Below, piece after piece: positions 23,901 to 36,423 of a stretch of 64,000 nt of DNA. The translations under genes and the position numbers were made by a program. The stretch covers positions 103,761,086-103,825,085 of the forward strand of contig CM050650.1 of the NCBI GenBank assembly GCA_027574665.1. The letters are read 5' to 3'. Source of the stretch: Rhynochetos jubatus (lineage: Eukaryota > Chordata > Aves > Eurypygiformes > Rhynochetidae). How positions within the stretch are numbered: position 1 is the stretch's first letter; every line of letters starts with the position of its first letter. The notes beneath the pieces were generated by a model. That model saw only the letters and a list, made by a program, of their open reading frames with translations, had not been told where the DNA came from and searched no databases.

Positions 23901-26860
23901 CGAGGTCTGGAAGAGCTCTTCCTCTTCGTGAACTGCTGTGAGCTTTCTGCCCGCAGGAACAGTCCCTGGATCTGACGAGTGAAAAATCAGGCTGATATTT
24001 TCTGGCTTGTATTATTAAATGGTGGGTTGCCCTTATCATGATCCCAGTTAAGCCAGTAAGTGTTTTGCCATCAGCTTCAGCAGAAGCGTGTTCAAGCCCC
24101 AGATACCGAGGATTTGATGATGGCAGGTCACCTAGAAAATCAACTGAAATTTATAAGGGATGTTGTTGCTCTCGTATCAAAAGACAGACACAGTGATAAG
24201 AACGGGGAGGATGGACAACATATGACTGTTTCCACAACACGGTGCTATACAGATCAGCTAAAACTTGAACCTGATAACAAAAAATGCCTTTCCCAGGAAT
24301 TGCATGGAAATGCATGATCCTTGAGTGATTTTCTGTTTTGGATCTCTTTCTCGCTTTCTTTTGAGGGGCGATGGTCACGTTTAAATCTTTGACTTTGATA
24401 CTGCGAGTAAATATTGCTACCACAAAGGCTGCAGTAACATTTATTAATTGCACAGTTTCTCTTAAGATGTTAATGGTGACTATGATGCGGTTTCACTTTC
24501 CTTCAGTAAAAGACATCTATGAACTGCTATGTGGTTTTCTCTAAATATCACTAAATGCTCTACTGTGCGGGTTGTCTGACAGTAACAGACTTGTTACCCT
24601 ATTTGTACCTTGGTAATGTACTGCTAAGTGGAATTAATAGCTGGCTAAGCAGAACTACTTTGCTGCTTTCTGTATTCTTTGCTGGCATTCACACTGTCCT
24701 GTATGACTGTCAGGCTTTAATATCAATTTTGCAAGTGCATCTGTCAAAGACAATTAAATTATATGACAGATATCATTCGTATTGGACCAATCCATGCAAA
24801 TCTTTCATTGTTGCAGGTATGAATATTTTATGTAACACAATGAGAAACTAAAAGCCATTCAATTAGATTTAGCCATGGGGTTTCCAGTCAAGGATATGTG
24901 GTTTCATACATACTGCAGCCCTTTGCACTGACCTTGGGCAGAATTTTTGAAGCATATATGAAAAGAAAAAAATGCATTGCCTATGGTATTCAAAGAAAAT
25001 TAAGCTGGCACTCACAGACCCTGTGCTGTACTAAACTCCTATCAGTGAACAGAACTTCTTTTAAGAGGAGTGTAAAAAGCCAGTGAATTTTTCTTACTAC
25101 TCTAGAATAATTTATTAGGATTTTATTGTTGATAGCAACTAGGAAACATGGAAATGTGGATCCCATCCTCTTGCCTTTGTGTGCACACTTAACTCCCTTT
25201 ATATTCACATCAGAGACTTCTATCTGGTCTCATTTATACTACACACATGAAACTTGAATTTACAGAAGTCTAGTTACTCATGATTTTCCCTGATGTACTC
25301 CAGCTCAAATTCAAGCCTTTCTCCTCAGAAACAGAACCAAATCATTAACTATATAAACTTACTGCAATGGTGAAGTTAAGAGCATAAAACCAAGTATCTA
25401 AGAACAAAAATTCCAAGCATATGGATCAAAAAGTTTTCAGAAAAACATGGCTGAGATTTCTAACATATAGGCAATAATAGAACGCAACATATAATAAGGG
25501 AAATGTATGGAGCATAACTAATACGATGTAATCTATGTTACAGAGTTGTATGTCTCCTGGCCATATAATTTTAAAACTTATTATATAAAAGCAAAAGTGG
25601 AACATTGTATGCTCTGTGCTACGGTCATTCCTCCTTCTCTGTATCTGTTGAATTAATTTAAGAACTGTATATACTGTTTTAAACATAATGGATGGAATGT
25701 TTTTATTTATATGCCCTTCAGCATGCTTATTACTCCAATTATGTTGATTATCTTTCCGATTAATTTAAAATTATGTTATTATTTTTGAAAAGCTGCTGCC
25801 AAAACTGTTTGCCCTTAGTGGGAAATTATAAAAGAGATGCAAAACTGGTAGAAAATCATTAATGCAATTTTTTTGAAAATTATATTTGTAAATAGTAGGT
25901 GGTCTACAAAAAACAGTGACTACACAGTCATGTCTTTATGTTTATTCTCTAAAAGGAGCACCCTGCAAACCACTCGACATTTGAAATTTGATCAGCTAAG
26001 CTACAGAAGAGTTGTATGCCTGAATTACAGGGCATGTAATTTGGATTCTGCATCCAGTATATGCCACTTTCCTTCAGCTTTTGCTTAACATGCATAAATG
26101 AAATCTGTGGAAACGTCTTCATTTTTCTAGATCACTTTAAGGGGCATTTACAGTGAAATAACTTCCATGAAACATATTAAGCACATCTAATTATGCAATT
26201 ATTACAACAAAATAGCTTTTATCCTGTGTTTCACAAAGGCAAAGCATAATGTCAGGGAGAGTGTGGCTCTTTAATATGCTCATGTGCTGAAATGCATTCA
26301 CCTACCTTCTAACATTTTAAAATAGCACATTTCATTCAAAAAAAGGATGCCAGTAGTCACCAACTTTGCAAAATAGTCAGATTTTAAACACCTAGTAAGT
26401 AATGTTTTCACATATGTGAAGATTCATTTTAAGATGTACTGCACTGGACACTACATGATCACGTTGATCACTTGTTGCTAAATAAAAAGGATGTAGGCTG
26501 TCTCGAGTGACAGGGAAACATGACAGATATGGATCCTTGAAGAAATTATGAGCAAATGCAAGAGCTGATATTAATGCACGCCTGTTAAATAATCTCGTTG
26601 GTACTACAGAAATCAAACCTTCAAACTTCTCCGCTAAGTGAAAAAGCAACAGTAATTACAACTTGTGAATTGATGACAGACAACCTGTACCTTTGTTCTT
26701 ATTTTATACAGATCTCACTTTTTTTCCTTTTTGGCTTTGTTCCTGCATAAACTTTTAAAGAGCAAGCAATTTTACTCGAACATCAGAAACCTGTACTGGC
26801 AAACACAAATTTACTGATTCTTTTGAAAGGCATATCTAAGACTAGAAGGGCTAATACTCA

Positions 26861-26870
26861 GGGGGGGGGG
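26861..26870 (+). repeat. G10 homopolymer
   Basis: Ten consecutive G residues in an otherwise AT-rich context. Length is likely to be unstable in sequencing. Confidence 0.9.
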
Positions 26871-29644
26871 AAAGCCAAAACCTCTACTGTTGGAAAGTTT
26901 AAGACATGGGAGAGAAAACATATACATACGGAGATACTTCCCACATCCAAAGATTTCAAGCCATCTGAACACTGTTCACTTGCTGCAAAGTTGCCAGTTC
27001 TAAAACCAGGATTGAATGAATCTCACTAAAGGAGACCCAGTAACCCAGTGATCCTCCAGACCTCTGCTTAAAGGTAGGTATCTCTAAAACATTCTTGTAT
27101 CAAACCTTAACCCTTACCGTACAACTAACGGTAGCTCTCCGAAAGCGTGCACACTGTGCGTGTGATCACAGCACTTCTCTAAAGCTCTTGAAAGAATACA
27201 TCTACTCGACAGCATTTTCGTCAGCAACATTTCTATAATGTAAAGGCTCCTATCGCTGTGCAGCTAATATGTGGGGTGTCTTTGCTCTTATCTCATGTAG
27301 TGCACTTGATAAAGGGTACTACTGAATCTTCTGCACGCTGCATTACAAAGAAAACTGTCTTTTTGTGAGGTATTTTCTCTCCACTGCTTTCACATAAAAT
27401 AAAGGTTCTTGTAACTGGATGTATCTGACTGTATTCATACCCAAATGAAAACTGAAACCCTTCTACTTTATCTGATGTATAAATCCCCGAAAAGATTCTT
27501 GCCTTTCCAATTGTGTTCACCGTAATAAAGGTTAATATTGAACTGAACTTATTGCATTCTAGCATCACATGTAAAGTCCAAACCTGTGTGTGTAATCTAT
27601 TTTCTTTTTTATTGTTGAAATTAAAGAATAGGAAAAAATGTTGCCAATATTATTAAAGATAACAGAGCAAAAGCATTTTACTTAAAGACAGTTCAAACCT
27701 ATTGCTTTCATGAGGAGGAAAAAAAAAAAACCATGGTGCAAAGTACTGGGGGGAGGGAAGGGAAGAGCATCTGTTGAAAATTAACTACTTCAACGTTAAT
27801 TATCACATAATTTTCTACCTGATGAGATGGTGCTGTAGAAAGTATAAATTGAAGGCACAAGAGTAAGAAATGAGTCATCTTTGACTTACCGTATCAAAGA
27901 CTATTGCTGTATTGCAGTCAGCATCCAAACACAGAGCATGAGCTTCTCACAAATCAGAAAAAATATACAATCAATCAACAAATCAAATTCATTGTAAAAA
28001 TAAAGGCCAGAGATTAGAGTATGTATCCAAGGGTCTGGTTAGTCACAGCTTTGACTAGCCTGCTACACGGCTCTGCAAAACAAGTATACTGCAGCAGTGT
28101 GGCAAGCATAGGATTGCAATGCATGTCCCATATATTCAAGCATAATAGAAAACATGGTCTGGAGCTTATTCCATGTGGAAGTGGGGTTTGTTTTATGCAG
28201 GCAGAAAAAAGAGGGTTTCTTTTCCCACACAATAGAATTAGAAATGAAGATTTTTCTTGATTATTGTACACACTAATTCCCCAGGATATCAATTACATAA
28301 AGCAGGTGCCTCTGTCTCCTGTTTCCCAGATAAATGCCTGTAATCTCATTTCACAAATGATCCTATTTAGACAGGAGCCACCTATTGTGATGATATCATT
28401 TGCTCTAGTATCCATAAATGGGCAACTTCCTACCAAACGTCATGACCACTGACGACACAAATCTTTATAATATTGAGTGGGCAGGGTGGTTGATGGGGTC
28501 CCATCAATCTACAGCAGCTTCTGCTGATGTGATATCATGAATCCTGTATAATCATCTGAAAGGCTGAAAACGAAGAGAAGCATGAAACCTGTCTGGTGGA
28601 GCTCATTAAAGAAAACACCTAAAACTGGAAAGACAAACTAAATCCTAGAGAGGTAGTAAAGGCAGATCAAACATAACTACATAGCAGTGGAACCGTTCCA
28701 AGTGCTTTCTGCACTCACAAGGATACTGGTAGATACGAACAAAATCCCTCTCAGTACAGAAGTGTAGCTGTCAGTACCTTTTTAACAAATAATAAAGGCT
28801 GTACATCCTCTTTCCTAGCAAATGCAAAATATACCTTGACAGCAAAAAGGACCAGTGCTTCAATGATGCACAAATTAGCCCACTCTTACCGAATATTTTT
28901 AGAATTAGCAACTGCTTGTCACAGTAGCTTGGAATATGAACTCTGTAACAAAATATCCTCAGACTGTTTGAAATCCAGTCTGTGAGACTGGTTTGCTTCA
29001 TGCTCTACCTGCATGGATTTAATTTCCCAGCTCAGCGTTTTCTGAAGAAGAATCATTCCATTAAATATACATATTTGGGAAATGTTATGATGTTACCTGA
29101 AATTCAGTTCCATCTTTAACACATTATTTTTCACTGCTTTAACACAAGAGATTTGAGGAGAGTTAAAGGTAATATAGGGTTCACTTGTTTCCCCACCCTT
29201 TCCCCAAGGGACTCGGTTATGCCTAGTGGCTAAAACAAATTGCTTAAGAAATTTGTATTTCATATTTTTCCTGGCAGAAGTTGGTAAAAACTTCAAAAGA
29301 AGATCCCTGGTTTCAAAAAGTGACCTGAGGGCATTTTTCAACAGGATCTCCACAAATCTTGGTTTACATATTCCTGCTTTGAACAGAATGAGCTACATCT
29401 AACCAACTTAATACACAGAGAGGCACCACATCAGCATCCATCCACGTTAGTGTCTGGACAGTGCTCACCAGAACGCTGGTCAAGCTGGGGTTGCGGGGGT
29501 GGAAAACTTTAAAAGCACAAAACCCGAGAGGTCTTTATATACGTTCCCACCGATGTAGTTCCATCACAGCAGGGTCCACTTCTCAAAATCCAGCCCCTCC
29601 ATTGCAGACGGCCCTGGTTATACCTTGCATTTCTTTCACTGCAT

Positions 29645-29740
29645 CTTTTGGGGCAGGGACCACACCTCACTAAATTTCTGTATTACACCTAGGGAGGGTC
29701 CCAAAGGCAACCAGTGCAAATGTTAATAACAAAAGCAGCT
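29645..29740 (+). mobile_element. Ancient CR1/L3-type LINE 3' tail
   Basis: The run 'ttttggggcagggaccacac', then 'ctgtattacacctaggg', 'agggtccc' and 'aggcaaccagtgcaaatg' leading to 'ttaataac' parallels the end of old amniote CR1/L3-type elements. Those carry a 'ggggcagggact' block, a 'tgta..gcacctagcac' block, a 'ggggccc' block and an 'aggcgctac' tail ending in a short TAA-type repeat. It is considerably diverged, and the call rests on the order of these blocks. The subfamily is not assignable by eye. Confidence 0.5.
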
Positions 29741-31405
29741 CTTTCAGAGTTGACTCCTACTGCAGTGACTCACATCAGGTCTAGATGGAGTAAAAGCAAA
29801 ATTTGAGCACAGCATCCATGGCTCCAAGATGCAGCGATGCTGTCAAAGCAGAAAAACCACTGGGTTTCTAAAAGCACCATAAAGAGAACAACTCCTTCTT
29901 CAGAGATTGAAAACAATGGAGAAAACCATTTCAGAGCACTGAATGGCCATTTAGACATGAGCAGGTGCTTCTCCCTCCTGTGCTCATCTTCAAGATAGCA
30001 CTAGCTGATCACCCTAGATATTCTGTCTAGGCAAAGACATAGGTGCCTCTGACTCTGGGGATCATAACCCCTTCATTTCAGTTACTGGGTGGAAGTAGAA
30101 AAGCATATACTCTGTGTGTCCAGATGGCATAAATATTTTCCATGTGTTTCCATGACAAAAGATAAAGATAACACAAGAAACAGTTACAAAGTGGAAGTGT
30201 GTGTGAGTGTAACTGACACTGATGGTCCAGAAGTTTCTCTCTTGGCTCGATATAAGATGATGAAGAGGGAATGAGGGGAAAAAAAAGGAAAAAAGGCAGA
30301 AAACAGCTAAAAAGAATATTCATCACTGCTCCATCAAACTCAGTCCTGCCTTGGGAAACACCAAATGTCAGATTTTCCTGGTAACGTACAAGGACTTTTA
30401 AGGCCGTTCCAGGATGTAGTAGAAAAGTATGCATTTTCTTAAAACAGTATCTTTTCCAGCATCTGACCCAAAGGATGTCCCCACCCTTCCTTAACCCAGT
30501 TTTGAGCTTATCAAGCACACAGTAATGAGCTTAGAGCAAGCACAGCCTTCCTGTGCAGAGGAGGACGTTAAACATGGCCCACTGGAAGATGCCCTGATGG
30601 TTCTGATCTTTGATTAAAGGTCTCTAGGCTTTATAAGAGATAGTGCCAAAGAAAATGGACCATCATTCCCAAACAGTTCCCATTTACATAGACAGATACT
30701 GTGAGAAAATAACCCCAAACATATTCCTGTTTCAAGAATGTCCTGAAGGATTATACTGCAAGGACAAATGGCTCTAGGGAAAGGAAAGCTATTGTATTTG
30801 GTCCAGGAGAGACTGTCATAAACATTCTCTAACATTAAGCAAGCAAACTGTGGACATCTTACAAGACTATAGACCATACAACAGACTATTCTACCCCTCT
30901 TAATGTTTTTGCTTTATGTTTGGGATCAGAAAAAAACTCCAGACAAAACCCTGGTACACTAACAAATATGTGCAATCATCCTTAGACCAGCTTTGAAATT
31001 CCTATTGGTCTTCCTTTTATTGGACTTACTCTTTCTAGCATACTTGGAAACTAAATCTCTCCAGGCATTAGGGACAGTCTATAAATCTGCACATTCCTGG
31101 GCACAGAATAAGCAGACTGAATTTTCCTGAAAATGTCTAGACCTTCCACCAATTAGAACTGAAACCTAAGTTACAAAATACCAATGGATTACTGAAACCC
31201 CTTTCTGAAGGGGAAGAGACAGAAAAATGTTATCTTGTATAACACCTACTGATATTTTAGTAGAGGGTCTCTTTAAAGTTGAGACGGAAAGTACCGCTTC
31301 AGTTAAATGAGCTTTGTCTCATTTAACCCTGCCATCTCCAGTAAGTGTCATTGTATCTTATATTAATTGGTGCATAAACACAAAACCGACAAAGACTATA
31401 CTATT

Positions 31406-31422
31406 AAAAAAAAAAAAAAAAA
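31406..31422 (+). repeat. A17 homopolymer tract
   Basis: Seventeen consecutive A residues preceded by 'actatactatt'. I looked for a retroposed gene or SINE body upstream and saw none. Confidence 0.9.
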
Positions 31423-34400
31423 GGCAATGCTTTCCTTCTAAACTGCAAACAACCAAGAATCAATAGAAATAAAAAGTGAATTCTGACATGTCATCTTTTT
31501 CCACGAACTGAGTAGGAAAACAGTTACTGCACATCATGTGATGCTTCCGTTAGTCATGTTACACATGGTGTGTGTTGATTAATAAGGACCACGCACACCA
31601 AGACGACGAACAGCCTTAGAACTTGCGTCTCCTCTTGTTTCTACAGCAAACAAACAGGAAAATTAAGCAAGGATCTTGGATTAGGAAACCTTAGCGTGCT
31701 ATCCCTTCTAATATTTGCAGGCTCAGAAATGCTAGGAGCTAAAAAGGGCAACCTCCTTCTCTTAGCCAGACCTACTCGTGTCTAAAATCTCTTCAGGACT
31801 TAAACCTAACCAGTAGGACACAGTGGACAGACATTACTACAAGATGCAGCACATAGCTGTACTTAGGCAAACATTGTTCCTTAAATCCCTCTGAGATGCA
31901 TCACTATTGCTTTTCAGCAAGATCAGAGAAAACTACAAAGGGTGGTTTCAGCCTCACAAGGACAAACGTAATTTGTCATAATATAAAAATGATGATGAAG
32001 AATTATCTGCATTTTTTAATTACTTGTCAAAATCCTATTATCCAACAAAAAGATAGAAATATATTATCAATATCATACCTAAATAAATTCTTATGAATAA
32101 TAATCACAATAAATTATTACATAATGGCTAAAACAATCAGGAGAAACCTCTGTTCATAAGCTCATTTCTATACCACCAGCTGCAGTGCTGGTACCTCAAA
32201 GAAAACATGAATGTTCATTTTAATTTCACACTTCATTAGGAATACAGGTGTAAAAAAATCTAGCAAATAAAAAGTGACATGTTCTTATGGGAAAACACAT
32301 AATTTTCATTTCCATATCAATATTACAATAATTGAGAGCAGAAACATCTAAAAATTTTTAAGAGGGAACTTTGCTTTGTTTTTCAAAGCCTGGTTAGCCC
32401 AATTGTTGATTGATAAGGGATGACCATGGTTTGCATCTAGTGACCCTCCTAAATAAACTGTTTGGGAGACTGGAAGACGTGGTTAAAAAGTGCTGTCTGA
32501 TGTCACTCTGCATTTGAAACTGTGCACTCGACTAAGTCATTCTCTTTTCAGTGGAACTCCCCACTGCTTTGAAAGAGACTTGTGTTCAAACATTTATGGC
32601 CCAGAGGTTTGTGGAAAATACTGCTTAATATAAGCAGTAAGTAAATACCTTGTTCTACCACAGACCTCGATACCATAGGATGCCTGGAAGAAAGAGCCAA
32701 AGGTCAGATGATTGGTAGGCTTCATCCTCATAGGTTATAAATCTGATTCTTAGAGCATTTCAGATCAAGATTCTCTATAAATTACAGCTATTGTGACAAA
32801 ACATTCTCTTTGGTAGACAGGTGATTTATGTAGACAGTGTCATTCATTGAAGATCAAAGATATAAAATGGTCCTAACGTTGACCAACAAAGCTATGGTAT
32901 GGTCATAAAACTGTGACACGTAAAAAGATGTCAGAAATTCTTTATATTCTGATACTACCAAGGTGGAAGATGCAGCTGTGAGCATGCCAGCTTGGTGAGC
33001 AACAATTCCTTGCTTATTTGGAGGCAAGACTGCAAAAACTCCTGGCTACCCTGCAGTGCAACTGTTGAAGAATGGCAACAATAACAACAAAGAGAAGGAC
33101 AATCCTGAAAGATCATACACCAATAATAACAAAAAAAAATGTACCATTAATGCCTTCTTTTAAAGACAATGAAATTATTTCAAAAAGGTCAACTTTTTCT
33201 TTTTACCAACATCTCCAGAGAGTTTAATTTAGAGTCTCTTAATAGTCTACCCTTTATTTCTTCCTTTTCACAGCTTCCATCTCTTTTTATTGCAGTAGCA
33301 TTTTCAAAATGTACCCACGAACTTGGTATTTCAAAATGTGTATTGGAAAAGAAAAATAAACAGTAAATACCTGCTCTTCCTGTGGACATGTGGGAGTTCA
33401 CAGTAGTTAAGTCTCAACTTTGCACAGTTACATTTTAACAACCTGCATAACAGGGGCATTACTTTTACTAAACCTACAAATATTCTTCTCGGCTAACACT
33501 GCCTCAGAAACCACTGGTCTCAGAATGTCAGTGAGCCTTTCTTCTTTGGAGTAAAAATAGGTACCAATGACTTGAGATAAATGACAGGCTTTTCTCTTTC
33601 TATCTTTTTTGTTTTCTGATCTATGTTCCATGATAAACACAGTTCTTTCACTGGCAGTCCTGTGTTCCTTGCCTTGCCTTCCCCTTCTCCTTCCTGATTT
33701 TCTAAGTTCAAACAGACGAAAAAGTGATGAGAGACAATCTTCTCCTATCTGGTTTTGGATTTTAGACATTCCTGGTGTCTTTGAAAGATGACCAGTAGAC
33801 TTTATGATAAAACTGAAGATGCTGGTCTAAGAAATCATTCTGAAAACTATGGAAAAAATACAGCAAAGAGTTAGGACGTAAAGATGACTGAAGGATGATC
33901 AGGGTCTGGCAAAATCTCATATCCAGGAATCTGTTCTGCCTTGACAAGCTGAAGAACTTAGCATGTCTTCAAGTAGTACAGTTGTGTTGTCAGTTTGTGT
34001 ATGTGACCAGTAGCAGCTTTTCAGAAAAAAACCAGTGGGACACAACTACAGCCTCATGACATGCTCATCTTGGCTGTGTTCAAGAGGGGAAACAGATCCA
34101 TGTTTTCTGAAGCTGGAACCTCCATCTTCCCATTTGACTTCAGTGACCATGAATGATAATAATGAAATATGAAGATAGCAATGGCAAAGACTGGAATACT
34201 TGGTCTGAGGTTTTAAATGCCTGGTGTAAATGCTTGCGTGTTTGCACAGAGCACAGTAAATAACCAAGACTAGTTTGCTCAAATGTGTTAGGAAGTTCAA
34301 ACAAAGGCAAAACATCTTTTATACATGTGTAAGATCTGTACTGCCAAAAGCTTGCTACTGTTTGTACTCAGCCACCGCTACTAAAATTAATAAGATACTG

Positions 34401-36391
34401 GTAAGTACTGAAACTACCAGGTTCAAGCTCCTGGCTGAGCCTTACGCAGTCATACAGATTGAAGCCCAAAATACCCTAACTAAATTGTTAAGTCTGAATT
34501 CCTGGAAATAATTGTCAATAAGATTTCCTCTCCTTACCTCTGTATTGAGTTTATTAAATTTGATGTCTTTAAAAAAAGAAAGAAAAAATAAATGGAAAAG
34601 GGAATTCTTCACTTATAATACTGGTTGAACTTCTGCTTGAAGATGAAAGGAGGATTTGAAGATTTACCCAAGGGAATACGAAGAGTACAACTTTGCAATT
34701 TGGCTTTGTGTCAGAAGCTGAGGAGAAACATCAGGGAAAACCGAAAGCGGATAAACAAGATTTGGGGGAAGAGGGAGAGAGACATGTGTTCAGCAACTGC
34801 AGACAGCTCAAAGGCTTTCTCTGGGGCCGGTGAGTCCAAAGGACGCACCCTGCACATGTGAGGCTCCAAGTGGAAGCACTGTCTCCAAGTCACAGACAAC
34901 AGTAGACATCCTACAAGTTTTCATTAACGTTTCATGGCTATTTGCTAATAATAACAATGTAATCTTGACTGTCCAGTGTGTAAACAAAATTCTGCTTCAC
35001 ATAATCTATGCTTTGAACATCCAGTGTGCAAATATGCCTATGTAAGCCCAATAATAAACGTTTGCTGTGCTGCAACAGCTGGAGTACCATAGTTTGGGCC
35101 TCTTCAAGTCGAAACATGTTGTGGGGATTGGCATCATGTTCAGGTTCTTGGTCTGGCTGATACAGAAAGATCTGAGATGACCAAATTTGTTCTGAAGGTG
35201 AAACAAAGTGAAGTTCTGTAACCTCAAAGGTTGCCATGAGACAAAACAGTTGTCTTCTGACCGTATCTCATCATAGGCACTGGCACTAATCCATTTCCAG
35301 GCATCACAGCTCATAAACTCAGAACTATTATGGACTCGATAAAGTCAATCAATACATTAGTTAAGTGAGATGGAATGATTTAGCTCTTAGGGACGAAAAA
35401 AAAAAAATAGGGCTCAGTATTTTTTGCTGCTGTTTTTCAGTGTCTTGGAATAACATTAAATCTCCAGAAAACTGAGTTCAGACAAAAAAACATGCCTTGG
35501 CACGTTCACTTTAAATAGAATCATGGAAACAATGACTTTTTGTTTTGTTTAAATAAATTGAGAGGTCTTCAAAGTAAGAACTGCTTCTTCCTATCTGTTT
35601 TACAAAACCCTCTTGAAGGGCTTTTCACTGAGGCCCTACTCCATACTGAAGATGTGCAACAGCTTAACAATATACTGAGTTTGTCCCCTATAAATTTGAA
35701 AAGGCAAACTTTAAAATATCAGCATACCACTGTCAAGTTTTTCAAAAGGTGGAAAAACCTACAGTACCTAAATGGCTTTTCCCTGGTGCCAAATCTGAGC
35801 TAGATATAAAAACATGGTACAGTGGTAATGGGAGGAAATGCGGTACACTAGATCCCACAGTATGCATTAAAAATACATTCTGATGCAAATTCTCTTCGAT
35901 CTTACATGCTAACCTAAAGTAATAAAGATAAACAGCTGCATGTATTTACACACATCAAAATAATCAATAATGTATGCTGACTTGTCACAATCGTTATGAC
36001 ACCTGTTTTATCAGCGACTCTGCCTTCTATTTCAGAAACTAAATTGAATTGTATTTAATACTTCCTTTTTTGAGTGACAAAAATATTCACAACATGGGAT
36101 AGGGAAACTGCATTTTTGTAATGAAAGAAACCCTAGAATACTTTAATGAAATTATATCCAGTATTCAATATTGCAATATTCATACTCAAAACAATAAATT
36201 CATACAATAACAGTTAGATCCTCTGCCTTCTCTATCAGCCTACTTCTTCATTTCAGAGAACCTTGGTCCCACCTCAAAAGAAAGTTCCCAACACGGCATG
36301 TACTACAACTTTTAATCTATGGGGTTTAGTTTGAATAAATCCAGACGCTTCTAGCATAAGCTGTGGCAGTTAAAATGTGCAGTGAAAGGAT

Positions 36392-36423
36392 TGTTTAACA
36401 TGACTGTTTAGCATGACTAAACA
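36392..36423. repeat. 13-bp direct repeat with overlapping hairpin
   Basis: TGTTTAACATGAC (36392-36404) is followed directly by TGTTTAGCATGAC (36405-36417), with one mismatch. TAAACA (36418-36423) then pairs with TGTTTA of the second copy across a 7-nt loop. It is a compact local duplication with dyad symmetry. Confidence 0.8.

Larger units (their letters stand above)
22307..29644. other. Unannotated AT-rich DNA with a CpG islet
   Basis: No gene recognised. Features inside are a CpG-dense islet (23626-23900), a G10 homopolymer (26861-26870) and a stretch at about 26040-26330 rich in TAAT/ATTA cores that could be a conserved regulatory element. Open frames up to 101 codons occur but carry no recognisable domain. 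Confidence 0.6.
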
